Positions 1 through 9,469 of a DNA stretch of 64,000 nt are shown in pieces. The stretch comes from Sphingobacterium sp. SRCM116780. GTDB lineage: Bacteria; Bacteroidota; Bacteroidia; Sphingobacteriales; Sphingobacteriaceae. The stretch covers positions 4,092,001-4,156,000 of the forward strand of contig NZ_CP090446.1 of the NCBI RefSeq assembly GCF_021442025.1, written 5' to 3'. Below the pieces are notes generated by a model. The model saw only the letters and a list, made by a program, of their open reading frames with translations. It made no database searches and was not told where the DNA came from. Every line of letters begins with the position of its first letter. Position 1 is the first letter of the stretch. Made by a program: the position numbers and the translations under genes.

Positions 1-2
1 CT

Positions 3-914
3 GATTTGTTTTCAGCACAATTGACGAAAGCATCACTGCAACGAATTTCTGATCAATTAGTACGAAAAGGTACCACCTCATATATGATGACTTTGGCAAC
101 CAATACGTTTGACGTTTTTAAAGAAGCTATTCAAGTTGCGACTGATTTTAAACATGACGCTTTTTTAGGTTTGCATTTAGAAGGCCCCTTTCTAAACCCA
201 AAGAAACGTGGAGCACATCCAGCTGATTTGATTGTAAAACCAACGAAAGAAAACATTACAGAATTGTTGGGAGAAAAGAATACCGTAGTGAAAATGATGA
301 CCATCGCTCCAGAATGCATCGATGATGATGTATTGAAATATCTTCAGTCTTATCAATTATTATTGAGTGCGGGGCATAGCGATGCAACATTTGAACAAGG
401 AACAAAAGGCTTTGATCAAGGTATTCCGACAAGCACGCATTTGTTTAATGCCATGTCTCCCTTACATCATCGTGGAGTAGGGATGGTAGGAGCAATTTTT
501 AATCATCCTACTGCTTGTGCGAGTATTATTGCAGATGGCCATCATGTCGATTTTGAAGCTGTTAAAATAGCGAAAAAACAAATGGGAGAACGTTTGTTTC
601 TCATTACCGATGCGGTTGCTGCTTGTTCAGAGGGGATCTATCAGCATGTGCTTAACAATGGTTACTATTCGTTGCCAGATGGTACGATTTCAGGAGCTGC
701 TATTTCTTTGCTAGAAGCAGTCAAGAACGCCGTGCAACATGTTGATATTCCTTTGGCGGAGGCCATACGTATGGCGACTACATACCCTGCACGTTTATTG
801 AAACGAAAAGATATTGGAAATCTGAATAAAAATAGTATCGCGAATATCCTGGTATTTTCGGATGACTTTGAACTGCAACACGTGGTTGTTAAAGGTAAGT
901 TAATGTCAACGTAA
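3..914 (+). CDS. nagA: N-acetylglucosamine-6-phosphate deacetylase, 5' end outside window
   Basis: Cytoplasmic amidohydrolase that removes acetate from GlcNAc-6-phosphate to give glucosamine-6-phosphate. The frame is open at the window edge (first whole codon at 3), so about 80-90 N-terminal residues of a usual 380-390 are missing; a TTG at 6 is not a real start. All catalytic landmarks are visible: HLEGPF (metal Glu), AGHSDAT (metal His), STHLFNAMS (metal His) and FLITDAVAA (catalytic Asp). It lies upstream of genes for peptidoglycan and amino-sugar breakdown. MurQ, encoded at 20799, produces its substrate GlcNAc-6-P, so the two enzymes are consecutive steps. Function certain by motif; pathway link is inference. 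Confidence 0.95.
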   Translation, partial: DLFSAQLTKASLQRISDQLVRKGTTSYMMTLATNTFDVFKEAIQVATDFKHDAFLGLHLEGPFLNPKKRGAHPADLIVKPTKENITELLGEKNTVVKMMTIAPECIDDDVLKYLQSYQLLLSAGHSDATFEQGTKGFDQGIPTSTHLFNAMSPLHHRGVGMVGAIFNHPTACASIIADGHHVDFEAVKIAKKQMGERLFLITDAVAACSEGIYQHVLNNGYYSLPDGTISGAAISLLEAVKNAVQHVDIPLAEAIRMATTYPARLLKRKDIGNLNKNSIANILVFSDDFELQHVVVKGKLMST

Positions 915-918
915 AAAA

Positions 919-950
919 TTGTACTTACAAAATCTTAATACGTACATTTG
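919..950 (+). promoter_or_regulatory. Bacteroidota-type promoter for the GHL10 lipoprotein
   Basis: TTG at 919-921, a 21-nt gap, then TACATTTG at 943-950, a perfect match to the Bacteroidota -7 box TAnnTTTG. The start codon lies 34 nt downstream of the -7 box. This suggests that the gene at 985 is transcribed separately from nagA. Confidence 0.55.
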
Positions 951-984
951 TAGCTTATTTTGAAACAACACACTAACATTTGAG

Positions 985-2607
985 ATGAGATATCACTTAT
1001 TACTATTAACAATTGCTTTATTCTTATTTTCATGTTCTTCCAAAAAGAATAAGAAACAAGATCAAGTAACTGTCACAACTGCTATTGAGGCTGAAAAGTC
1101 ATCCCCAAAAGATAAGCCTCAGCGGGAGAAAGTAAAACCAACTATTCAAGAGAAAAAAGTAGAGGAAAAGAAAGTAGAAGAGAAGAAAGAAGTTGTTGTC
1201 AATTTACCTGAAGTACAACGGGAATTTCGTGCTGCGTGGATTTCTTCTGTTGTCAATATCAATTGGCCAAGTAAAAATTTCTTGACTACTGATGAACAGA
1301 AGCAAGAAGCGATTCAGATTTTAGATTTTCTGAAATCAAATAATTTTAATGCCGCTATTCTTCAAGTTCGTCCTTCGGGAGATGCATTATATAAAAGTGA
1401 TTTGGAACCTTGGTCTTATTTTTTGACAGGGGAAGAAGGAAAGGCTCCCAACCCATATTATGATCCTTTGGAGTTTTGGGTTGAAGAAGCGCATAAAAGA
1501 GGTATTGAGTTACATGTTTGGTTGAATCCATATCGTGCCCACCATACAGGAGGAGGAAAAGTGACAGATGCATCTATAGTGAAAAAGATGCCGAATGCTG
1601 TCGTTAAATTGAAGCAAGGGTACTATTGGTTTGACCCCTCGAAACAAGCTACTCAAGATCATGCTGCCCGTGTCGTGATGGATATTGTAAAACGTTATAA
1701 TATTGATGGCGTTCATTTTGATGATTATTTCTATCCTTATGCAGAATATAACGCAGGACAAGATTTTCCGGATAGTGATAGTTGGAACGAATATAAAAGA
1801 AATGGAGGTACGCTCGGTCGCGCAGATTGGAGAAGAAATAGTGTAAATACCTTTATTGAACGTATTTATAAAGAAATTAAAGCAGAAAAGAACTTTGTCA
1901 AGTTTGGAATCAGCCCCTTTGGTATATGGAAACCTGGTTATCCGGCAAGTATCCAGGGATCAAGCCAATATGATGAATTGTATGCTGATGCAAAATTATG
2001 GTTAAACAAAGGTTGGGTGGATTATTATACACCTCAATTGTATTGGCCAATTGAACCAGCTAAACAAAGTTTTACCACATTGTTGAAATGGTGGGAAAGC
2101 GAAAATACGATGCATAGACATCTGTGGCCAGGGGTCAATACTGTTGGAAAAAGAAACGCAGCATATTCAGATGAGATTGTGAATCAAATTGCAGCCATGC
2201 GTAATATCGTTCCCAATAGTAAAGGAATTGTACATTGGAGCTTGGCTGGTTTGACAAAAAATCCAGCGATGACAAAAGCGATTGTTGATGGACCCTATCA
2301 GAATAAAGTTTTGATTCCAACAACTCCTTGGTTAAATGCAAATCCTTTGTTGAAACCAAGTTTGCTGTTAACCCCAGAAGGAAATCAAATATTTGCAAAA
2401 TGGCAACATCAACAAACAGACCAAGTGTTTCATTGGGTGCTATATACCAATTACGGAGGAGAATGGTCATACGAGATCTTTGATCCAGCTATAACTTCAA
2501 AAGAATTGGCGATAAGTAAAAATGGCAAAAAACTTCAATATGTTGCGGTAAAAGCCGTAGACCGATTGAGTAATGAAAGCCCCTATACGGCTGAAAAGAT
2601 AAAGTAA
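985..2607 (+). CDS. GHL10-family (DUF187) glycosyl-hydrolase-like lipoprotein, DigH-like
   Basis: Predicted secreted lipoprotein of 540 residues: hydrophobic leader ending in a lipobox (LFSCSS, Cys about 17), then a K/E-rich low-complexity linker with EEKKV repeats (about 25-75), then the GHL10 TIM-barrel domain from about 80 to 430 (REFRAAWISSVVNINW, LQVRPSGDALY, DGVHFDDYFYPY) and a fibronectin-like C-terminal end. E. coli DigH (YddW) of this family cuts peptidoglycan glycan strands stripped of peptides. With an amidase and NamZ nearby, a role on denuded glycan is a reasonable inference, but other glycans cannot be excluded. Own promoter upstream, terminator downstream. Confidence 0.85.
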   Translation: MRYHLLLLTIALFLFSCSSKKNKKQDQVTVTTAIEAEKSSPKDKPQREKVKPTIQEKKVEEKKVEEKKEVVVNLPEVQREFRAAWISSVVNINWPSKNFLTTDEQKQEAIQILDFLKSNNFNAAILQVRPSGDALYKSDLEPWSYFLTGEEGKAPNPYYDPLEFWVEEAHKRGIELHVWLNPYRAHHTGGGKVTDASIVKKMPNAVVKLKQGYYWFDPSKQATQDHAARVVMDIVKRYNIDGVHFDDYFYPYAEYNAGQDFPDSDSWNEYKRNGGTLGRADWRRNSVNTFIERIYKEIKAEKNFVKFGISPFGIWKPGYPASIQGSSQYDELYADAKLWLNKGWVDYYTPQLYWPIEPAKQSFTTLLKWWESENTMHRHLWPGVNTVGKRNAAYSDEIVNQIAAMRNIVPNSKGIVHWSLAGLTKNPAMTKAIVDGPYQNKVLIPTTPWLNANPLLKPSLLLTPEGNQIFAKWQHQQTDQVFHWVLYTNYGGEWSYEIFDPAITSKELAISKNGKKLQYVAVKAVDRLSNESPYTAEKIK

Positions 2608-2627
2608 GAATAATAGATATTGTTTAT

Positions 2628-2665
2628 AAAGAGGATGATCAGTAATGACATTCTCTTTTTTTTGC
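2628..2665 (+). terminator. Intrinsic terminator after GHL10 gene
   Basis: Ten-bp stem (2628-2637 with 2649-2658, one G-T pair) with an 11-nt loop, followed by a long T-rich run. Confidence 0.65.
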
Positions 2666-2928
2666 TTTTTTATTTTTAGAACATTTTAGTAACAATAACC
2701 TTAAAACAACATTACTCGTTTGAACCATCTCGAAACTCATGGGATTGTCGGTAAAAAAACTTTAGTAAAATGTGCCATTGCTATCGTATATCAGATGATT
2801 TTAGACGATTCTTTTTCCTTTTCTGTCCACACTTTCATAGACTAAGCCTTTCTTTTTTGATTAGGATTCTCTGGATATTAAATAGTAAAACAATTCATAT
2901 ATAAAACGTAGCTCATAGGTACTTCAAC

Positions 2929-2973
2929 CGTACCTTATTCGTTTTTGTTCGAACGAGGTACGAACAAGGTACG
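2929..2973. repeat. Inverted repeat (14-bp arms)
   Basis: CGTACCTTATTCGT at 2929-2942 pairs with ACGAACAAGGTACG at 2960-2973 (13 of 14 positions) across a 17-nt loop. The right arm is part of the 11-bp tandem repeat. It is not followed by a T-run, so it does not look like a terminator. Confidence 0.7.
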
Positions 2974-2993
2974 AATGAGATACGAACCAGCTC
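2950..2993. repeat. Four imperfect 11-bp tandem repeats
   Basis: Units CGAACGAGGTA (2950), CGAACAAGGTA (2961), CGAATGAGATA (2972) and CGAACCAGCTC (2983) follow each other without gaps. The 11-bp period is close to one helical turn, so repeats would face the same side of the DNA, as in binding-site arrays. Function unknown. Confidence 0.75.
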
Positions 2994-3356
2994 CCTACTA
3001 GTTTACCAGTTAAATTCTTGTTTTATCCTATTTCCGCTTAATTAAATTCCTGAAAAAATACGCCATAGATCTGTAGAAAGCTGTTGAGGTTGATTTAACA
3101 ATTTGTTCTGAAAAATAGTTGAATTTGAAATAGGGTTACGTTAGGAAATGGATTGCCGCTACGGTTTAAGTTTAACGAATCAGGATCATGTGAAATGGAT
3201 AAAAAACAGAGGAGATAATTGAGGATTGCGAAGGTCTTGTTACAAGCTTATTTGCTGAATCGTGCGTTTTTATATGATAAAGCAATCGGTTTTGCGGAAT
3301 AAAAAGCGTTATTTCATGTGCTTTCTAGTCAATTATAAAAATAATTACGCATAATC

Positions 3357-3387
3357 TTGCAAAGCTTAGAACCTTTTTATAGTATTG
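3357..3387 (+). promoter_or_regulatory. Possible promoter for SusC/SusD pair 1
   Basis: TTG at 3357-3359, 20 nt, then TAGTATTG at 3380-3387 (7 of 8 to TAnnTTTG). It leaves a leader of roughly 65 nt before the start at 3459. Confidence 0.4.
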
Positions 3388-3458
3388 TAGTGTAATTGCA
3401 TAAACCTTCGGATGAGAAAAATCCGATATGATCAATTATTACAATCTAAATTACTATC

Positions 3459-6400
3459 ATGAACAAAAAATTACTCTTATTCTGTTCGGGAGTGATGTTA
3501 TCTACCAGTTTGTGGGCGCAAACGAAAACAATTTCGGGAAAAGTCACCAATGCATCAGATGGAACATCAATGTCGAATGTTACTGTTAGCATTAAAGGAA
3601 AAACAGTAAAGACACAAACCAATCCAGATGGAAGTTTTACCATTAAAGCCGAACCAGGTGATACTTTAATCTTTAGTGCTATTGGAGCAAAAGAATCACA
3701 ACAAACAGTTGGTTCGGGTTCAACGATCAATATTTCTCTTGCTGGTCGTGAAGAAGCATTACAAGAAGTTGTCGTAACGGCAATGGGTATCAAGAAGGAG
3801 AAAAAAGCGTTGGGATATGCTGTCCAAGATATTAAAGCGGATGAGTTGATGAAGAATAAAACGGCCAATGTTGTCAACTCATTAGCAGGTAAAATAGCGG
3901 GTGTTAATGTAACGCAATCTTCGGGTGCTGCAGGTGCAGGAGCGCAAATTATTTTAAGGGGAGGTACTTCATTAGAACGAGATAATCAACCGCTATTTGT
4001 CGTAGATGGTGTTATTTATGATAACTCTACTGTAATAGGGGGAAATAGTAGTTTTGATGGTGCTCAGGCGACGTCATCTTCCAATAGCAATCGTGTGATG
4101 GATATTAATCCTGAAGATATTGATAACGTTTCCGTTTTAAAGGGGCCAGCAGCAGCAGCATTATATGGTTCCAGAGCTGCGGCAGGTGCAATAATCATCA
4201 CAACTAAAAAAGGACAAGATGGTCGGACAGAAATTGGGTTCTCCAGTCGCGTTTCTAATAATTGGGTGAATAGACTGCCAGAGCAACAAGGCAAATATAA
4301 ACGAGGGTATTACAATAGTGCAGGTGCACTTGATACCTATACCACACAATCTTGGGGAGAAAAATTTGGAGCAGATGATGTAATCTATGATAATACAAAA
4401 GATTTCTTTCAAAACTCAACTATATTTGATAACTCCGTAAATTTATCAGGTGGAAATAAAAATGGTTCGTTTTACTTATCAGGTTCTCGCTTTGATCAAA
4501 AAGGGATCATTCCAAACACAAGTTTCAATAAAACGACATTTAGATTTAACGGAGATCAAAAGTTTGGAAAATTAACAGTAGGGGCTAATGTTGGCTATTC
4601 CTTAGCGAATACAGATAAAACGTTGACTTCTGCTGGATTATATGGATCAGGCGGAACAGGTGCTTTGGAATCATTATATGGATGGTCTCGAAGCGACGAT
4701 ATGAAGAAATACCTCAACGATGATGGTACAAAATATCGGATGTTTGAAGGACTACAGCCCTTAGAAGAAGATATTGAAAATCCTTACTGGACAATTAATC
4801 GAAATATTCTTGGCGATAATACCGAACGTATTACGGGAAGTATCAATGCAAATCTACCAATTTATGATTGGTGGAATGTTTCCTACCGTGTAGGTATGGA
4901 TAGTTACTTAACTAAAAATTCGACAACTTTAGCAGAAGGGGGAGCTGTAAAAAAAATATGGCAAGATGGAATGATGTCAGAGAGTGATTTTAAATATAAT
5001 TACTGGTCATCTAACTTGATGTCTGATTTTCATAAAAAAGTAGGAGATTTTGATTTGGGTGCTTTAGTTGGATTCTTCTCAGAGCAAACGAAAACCACGA
5101 ATAACCAACGAATGGGATACCATTTTGAGGTAGATAATTTTTATAGTTTTGAAAATATTGCTGCATCCAATAAACAGTTTAGAGTTAACAATGCTACAAA
5201 ACGACTATTTGGTTTATATGGCGAATTGAGAGCTTCCTATAAAAACATGCTGTTTTTAAATGTTACGGGAAGAAATGATTGGACTTCTACTTTGCCAGTT
5301 GAAAACAGATCTTATTTCTATCCATCTGTTGGTGGTAGCTTTGTGTTTACAGAACTATTGAAAGATGCAGGATTAGATTGGTTGAGTTTTGGAAAATTGC
5401 GTGCTTCTTGGGCTAGAGTAGGTAAGGATGCAAACCCATACGTGACCAATACGTATCTATGGAGACCTATTGAGTACTTGGGAGGTATCGTTGGAGTGGG
5501 AAACAATTGGCAAAAAGGTAATCCTTTGTTGAAACCTGAAACGACAGGTTCATTTGAAGTAGGTGCAGAACTACGATTCTTTGGAGGAAGATTAGGAGTC
5601 GATTATGCTTATTACACGAATAATTCTTACAACCAGATTCTTTCTCCACGATTAGGTCAATCGACGGGATATATCTTTGTGTCTGTAAATGGAGGTGATA
5701 TCTACAATAAAGGTATGGAACTGTCATTAACTGGAAAGCCTATTGCAAAGCAAGATTTTGTATGGGAGTCAACCTTGAACATGTCTAAGAATAAAGGAAC
5801 TGTAGATAATTTATTGGCTGGAGTTAATATTCTTTACGTAACTGATGTTCAGGTAGGAAACGCGAAAGCGGCGTCTTTCAATGGCGGAAACTTTATGGGT
5901 ATATCGGGATCTAAATGGACACGTACGTCAGATGGTAAAGTAGTTTTAGATGCCAATACAGGAATGCCGACGAGTGATAATCAAACAACTTATCATATTG
6001 GTAACCGTGAACCGAAACTGACCGGCGGATTCAATAATAGTTTTACATATAAAAACTTCAATCTATCATTCTTGTTGGATTTTCGTATTGGTGGAGATAT
6101 TTACAATGGAACAGATTATGCCATGACGATCAATGGTATGAGTAAACGTTCAGAAAACAGAGATGAATTAGTTTTGACTGGAGCAGTTCGCAACGGGGGT
6201 ACAGAACAAGCTCCTATTTATGACGATAAAACCTTTACCTTTTTAGCAGATCAATTTTATGATATTAAAGGCGTACAGACAAGTGGAAGAAAAATCATTC
6301 AAGATTACTGGAGTGATTATTATGCCAGAGAAAGTGCAAACTTTATGACTAACACAAATTGGTTGCGATTACGGAATGTTTCCATGTCTTATAATTTTTC

Positions 6401-6620
6401 AAACGGAGTGCTTAAAAATGCAGGAATCTCGAAGGTTGTAAAAGGCTTAACTGCGACTGTAACAGGAACAAATCTATGGTTGTTGACAAATTATAAAGGA
6501 ATGGATCCTGAAACCTCAGCTGCTGGTTCCGGTGTTACGGGTTCAAGTTCTGTAGGTATTGACTTTAACGGTGTGCCTAATACAGCAGGAGTCATGTTTG
6601 GTTTAAACTTTAAATTTTAA
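3459..6620 (+). CDS. SusC/RagA-family TonB-dependent outer-membrane transporter (pair 1)
   Basis: Outer-membrane barrel of 1053 residues that imports oligomers together with its SusD partner, powered by TonB. Visible parts: signal peptide ending LWAQ (about 20), carboxypeptidase-D-like regulatory domain (ISGKVTNASDGTSMSNVTV), TonB-box region LQEVVVTAMG, plug domain with PLFVVDGVIYDN and SVLKGPAAAALYGSRAA, then a long beta-barrel ending in an aromatic residue (LNFKF). Only 12 nt separate it from the SusD-like gene. The substrate is not readable from sequence; neighbours suggest peptidoglycan or amino-sugar material. Full length, no defects seen. Confidence 0.95.
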   Translation: MNKKLLLFCSGVMLSTSLWAQTKTISGKVTNASDGTSMSNVTVSIKGKTVKTQTNPDGSFTIKAEPGDTLIFSAIGAKESQQTVGSGSTINISLAGREEALQEVVVTAMGIKKEKKALGYAVQDIKADELMKNKTANVVNSLAGKIAGVNVTQSSGAAGAGAQIILRGGTSLERDNQPLFVVDGVIYDNSTVIGGNSSFDGAQATSSSNSNRVMDINPEDIDNVSVLKGPAAAALYGSRAAAGAIIITTKKGQDGRTEIGFSSRVSNNWVNRLPEQQGKYKRGYYNSAGALDTYTTQSWGEKFGADDVIYDNTKDFFQNSTIFDNSVNLSGGNKNGSFYLSGSRFDQKGIIPNTSFNKTTFRFNGDQKFGKLTVGANVGYSLANTDKTLTSAGLYGSGGTGALESLYGWSRSDDMKKYLNDDGTKYRMFEGLQPLEEDIENPYWTINRNILGDNTERITGSINANLPIYDWWNVSYRVGMDSYLTKNSTTLAEGGAVKKIWQDGMMSESDFKYNYWSSNLMSDFHKKVGDFDLGALVGFFSEQTKTTNNQRMGYHFEVDNFYSFENIAASNKQFRVNNATKRLFGLYGELRASYKNMLFLNVTGRNDWTSTLPVENRSYFYPSVGGSFVFTELLKDAGLDWLSFGKLRASWARVGKDANPYVTNTYLWRPIEYLGGIVGVGNNWQKGNPLLKPETTGSFEVGAELRFFGGRLGVDYAYYTNNSYNQILSPRLGQSTGYIFVSVNGGDIYNKGMELSLTGKPIAKQDFVWESTLNMSKNKGTVDNLLAGVNILYVTDVQVGNAKAASFNGGNFMGISGSKWTRTSDGKVVLDANTGMPTSDNQTTYHIGNREPKLTGGFNNSFTYKNFNLSFLLDFRIGGDIYNGTDYAMTINGMSKRSENRDELVLTGAVRNGGTEQAPIYDDKTFTFLADQFYDIKGVQTSGRKIIQDYWSDYYARESANFMTNTNWLRLRNVSMSYNFSNGVLKNAGISKVVKGLTATVTGTNLWLLTNYKGMDPETSAAGSGVTGSSSVGIDFNGVPNTAGVMFGLNFKF

Positions 6621-6632
6621 GATAGAAAAGTC

Positions 6633-8405
6633 ATGAATAAATATAAAAAAATAGTTTCACTACTACTGGTTTTGACTTTGTTTTCATCTTGTAGTAAAAA
6701 TTGGTTAGATATCAATGTGGATCCGAATACACCTTCTAGTACTGTTGCTTCTGTACAGAGTAGGTTGGCATGGATCCAACATTATTATTTATATGCGCAA
6801 GGAACTGCTGGTACAAGAGCTGGATTTGTTACGCAACAATTAACATTTGTGAATAGTACAGCACAGCAAAGTATGGCAGCAGGATGGAACCCAATTGCGG
6901 GTATGTCCACGACACCTTATCAATTCTTTTTTGTTGGAGCGGGTTCCAATTTCAAAGATTTGGAAGAAAAAGCCACTGCGGAAAATGCCTATCATTATTT
7001 AGGAGCTTTGAAAGCGATTAAAGCAATGGGATTTATGTTGATGACGGATTGGTATGGCGAAATGCCTTATACTGAAGCGTTGGGAGAAATTAATACCCCT
7101 AAGTTTGATGATGGAAAAACCATTTATGAAGGGTGTCTCGCTGATATCGATAAGGCAATAGAGTATTTTAATAAAACGCAACCGAATACAGCTACCGCAT
7201 TATCTGAAGGAGATAGCTGGAACGGAGGAGATGTTAATAAATGGTTGAAATTGTGCTATGGACTGAAAGCAAGATGGTTAAATAATTTATCTAAAAAATC
7301 TAGTCTATACAAACCTGATGATGTTTTAGCTGCATTAGCAAAAGCTCCTTTAGCAGTGGGTGAAAGTACTGTAGTTTCACATGTGGATGATCCTTCCGAT
7401 AATATTGGAGATATTTTATTCGCTGATCCCGTAAAAACAGCTATTGTTTTTGATAATGCAGGTATGAACACCAACACACTTGTTACCAAATGGTATGAAG
7501 ATTTGTTAATCAACTTTGATAATAAAGGGGTTGAAGATCCACGAGCGGATAAACTGCTTCCCTGGGCAGAATATGGCTATCCAAAGAAATTTGTTCGTTC
7601 CAAAGGTGTGGATATGCAGTCAAATATCCGCATGAATTCAGGGCCTATTACGCCTTCCTATAATGCAGAGAACACGGCTATTCAAAGTAATGGGCGTACC
7701 GTAGCTCCTCATTCTTGGTACGTAAATACAGCAAATAACGCTCGCTGGGGAGATACTGTATATGTATCTGTGAAGAGTAGCTCAAAAGGATACGATACCG
7801 ATGTCTCGGATACCTATAAATGGAAAGATGGGGTAGTCGCTGCGTCCGGTACATTTTATTCACGTCCAGATGCACCGACACATTTATTGGGGTATCCTGA
7901 AATGTGCTTTATCAAAGCAGAAGTTTTATTTAATAAAGGAGATAAAGCAGGTGCATTTAGCGCATACGCAGCAGGTATTAAAGGTCATATTGATTTGATG
8001 AATATCAAATTGAATACTTATGGAAATGAAAACGTAAGTAAATCTCCTATGGCGCAGAATAAGATTGATGATTTTCTTACTAAGGGTATCGGAACAGCAG
8101 CAGATCTCACGTTAGCAAAGATCATGACACAAAAGTTCATCGCATTATCATTCTCGCAGCAAAACTGGAATGATATGAGAAGATATGATTTTAGCAATTT
8201 GGTTTATCCGGGATGGAAAGTCCCCTACGAATATACTGCTACTGCTGCGGCTCAAACGAAAATACCACAAGGTAAGCAATTCAGGAGAGTACGTCAGGTT
8301 TCTCATGAAATTAATTATAATGCCGATAACTTGAAAGCTTCACACCCAAGTGCACTAAATGATGATATTTGGTCGTATCCAGTTTGGTGGGATATTAAAG
8401 AATGA
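6633..8405 (+). CDS. SusD-like (SusD-like_2 type) substrate-binding lipoprotein, pair 1
   Basis: Surface lipoprotein of 590 residues that forms the lid of the preceding SusC barrel. The leader has a lipobox (LFSSCSKNW, Cys about 20) and is followed by the NVDPNTP signature common in the SusD-like_2 branch. The helical repeat core includes LKAIKAMGFMLMTDWYGEMPYTEAL, here cited as position about 128-152, and the C-terminal region has LSFSQQNWNDMRRYDF. It is translated 12 nt after the SusC stop and followed by a strong terminator, so the pair is a two-gene operon. Specificity unknown. Confidence 0.92.
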   Translation: MNKYKKIVSLLLVLTLFSSCSKNWLDINVDPNTPSSTVASVQSRLAWIQHYYLYAQGTAGTRAGFVTQQLTFVNSTAQQSMAAGWNPIAGMSTTPYQFFFVGAGSNFKDLEEKATAENAYHYLGALKAIKAMGFMLMTDWYGEMPYTEALGEINTPKFDDGKTIYEGCLADIDKAIEYFNKTQPNTATALSEGDSWNGGDVNKWLKLCYGLKARWLNNLSKKSSLYKPDDVLAALAKAPLAVGESTVVSHVDDPSDNIGDILFADPVKTAIVFDNAGMNTNTLVTKWYEDLLINFDNKGVEDPRADKLLPWAEYGYPKKFVRSKGVDMQSNIRMNSGPITPSYNAENTAIQSNGRTVAPHSWYVNTANNARWGDTVYVSVKSSSKGYDTDVSDTYKWKDGVVAASGTFYSRPDAPTHLLGYPEMCFIKAEVLFNKGDKAGAFSAYAAGIKGHIDLMNIKLNTYGNENVSKSPMAQNKIDDFLTKGIGTAADLTLAKIMTQKFIALSFSQQNWNDMRRYDFSNLVYPGWKVPYEYTATAAAQTKIPQGKQFRRVRQVSHEINYNADNLKASHPSALNDDIWSYPVWWDIKE

Positions 8406-8414
8406 TTTATATTT

Positions 8415-8443
8415 GAAAGCCGCTATGTGCGGCTTTCTTCTTC
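8415..8443 (+). terminator. Intrinsic terminator after SusC/SusD pair 1
   Basis: Perfect 9-bp stem (8415-8423 with 8429-8437, GAAAGCCGC arms), 5-nt loop, then a T/C-rich tail. Confidence 0.75.
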
Positions 8444-8469
8444 ATATTAAAATAAATAGACATATTCAT

Positions 8470-9120
8470 ATGAAATATCTTTTGAAATTCATTTTTGCTA
8501 TATTTCCAATTTGGATTTATGCCCAAACACCGAAAATCATTCAAAAACCAATCACTTGGAATGCGGAACGAGAGCAATTGTCACTCGATTATTTGAAAAA
8601 TCGACATGGTGTTATACAGGAAAAAGCTGTTATAAAGCCAACGATGATAGTGGTACATTGGACAGCAAACAATAGTGTAAAGGCTACCTTTGCTACTTTT
8701 AATCCTGTTCGATTACCAGGTAGGCCTGAGCTCACAAAAGCCAGTCCCTTGAATGTTTCTTCCCAATATGTTATTGATCGGGATGGCACCATTTACCAAT
8801 TTCTTCCTGATACGGTGTTTGCAAGACATACAATTGGTTTAAATTATTGTGCAATCGGTATTGAGAATATAGGGGGAGACAAGTTCCCACTCACTACAGC
8901 ACAATTGGATGCCAACGAAGCACTTATTCGTCAGTTAAAAAAGAAATACCCAATTGAATTTGTTTTAGGTCATCATGAGTATACAGCTTTTCGCAAAACA
9001 AAATATTGGAAAGAAACAGATCCCAACTACATCACCAGTAAATCAGATCCTGGAAATGACTTTATGGTAAAATTGAGAAAAAGATTGACAGATTTACACT
9101 TGTCTGCTATAGCGAAATAA
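8470..9120 (+). CDS. Secreted N-acetylmuramoyl-L-alanine amidase (Amidase_2 family)
   Basis: Zinc enzyme predicted to cut the bond between MurNAc and the stem peptide in peptidoglycan. Start chosen at 8470 because it opens with a signal peptide (MKYLLKFIFAIFPIWIYAQ); an upstream in-frame ATG at 8359 would overlap the SusD gene and run through its terminator. The 216-residue protein has the Amidase_2 zinc and core motifs: IVVHWTANNS, YVIDRDGTIYQFLPD, ARHTIGLN, IGIENIG and LGHHEYTAFRKT. It sits alone between two terminators. Its product, denuded glycan, would be the substrate for the GHL10 and NamZ enzymes nearby. Confidence 0.88.
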   Translation: MKYLLKFIFAIFPIWIYAQTPKIIQKPITWNAEREQLSLDYLKNRHGVIQEKAVIKPTMIVVHWTANNSVKATFATFNPVRLPGRPELTKASPLNVSSQYVIDRDGTIYQFLPDTVFARHTIGLNYCAIGIENIGGDKFPLTTAQLDANEALIRQLKKKYPIEFVLGHHEYTAFRKTKYWKETDPNYITSKSDPGNDFMVKLRKRLTDLHLSAIAK

Positions 9121-9140
9121 TAAAAAAATGATTTGTTTTT

Positions 9141-9169
9141 AAAGGAGCCCAGTCAGGCTCCTTTTTTTT
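9141..9169 (+). terminator. Intrinsic terminator after amidase gene
   Basis: Perfect 9-bp stem AAAGGAGCC (9141-9149) with 9156-9164, 6-nt loop, followed by eight T residues. Confidence 0.85.
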
Positions 9170-9457
9170 GTTTTTTTAATCGGGTTTTTACAATTAACGA
9201 GTTTTTATGGATGTATAAATATTATAGGAAATCTATTTTATTTTGTTCTTTATCACAATGATATATGCCGTTTTGTGCTTAGTTGTTTTATTGTAACAAT
9301 AATGTTTCATTTGTGTGTTTTTTATACACTATGTTTCATTTTTGTAAAAATTTTATGTATATATATTGTATTATTTTTCAGCTATTTATATATTTTTTAA
9401 CACTTTTTAAGTTAAATACAGTTAAAAAATAGTTAAGATGATTTTTTTGAAATAAAA

Positions 9458-9469
9458 GTGAGTACTCAC
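9458..9469. promoter_or_regulatory. Possible operator palindrome upstream of namZ
   Basis: GTGAGTACTCAC is a perfect 12-bp palindrome in otherwise AT-rich DNA; GTGAGTGA at 9486-9493 repeats its half-site. It lies 125 nt before the first gene of the NamZ-SusC-SusD operon. Role as a regulator site is inferred from position and symmetry only. Confidence 0.35.

Larger units (their letters stand above)
2608..3458. other. Long non-coding gap upstream of SusC/SusD pair 1
   Basis: About 850 bp without a convincing gene. It holds the terminator at 2628, a cluster of 11-bp repeats with an inverted arm (2929-2993), and a weak promoter near 3357-3387. The part from 3000 to 3340 has only very short reading frames (for example 27 codons starting TTG near 3218) and could be decayed coding DNA, but nothing recognisable remains. 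Confidence 0.6.

Noticed and set aside
6..914. TTG at 6 as the start of nagA
   Set aside because: The frame is open to the edge and the N-terminal part of the enzyme is missing; it is a cut gene, not a short one.
3218..3301. 27-codon frame starting with TTG in the gap before SusC 1
   Set aside because: Too short, with no recognisable product; it may be chance in AT-rich DNA.
8359..8469. N-terminal extension of the amidase gene
   Set aside because: It would overlap the SusD gene, pass through a terminator and hide a good signal peptide that starts at 8470.
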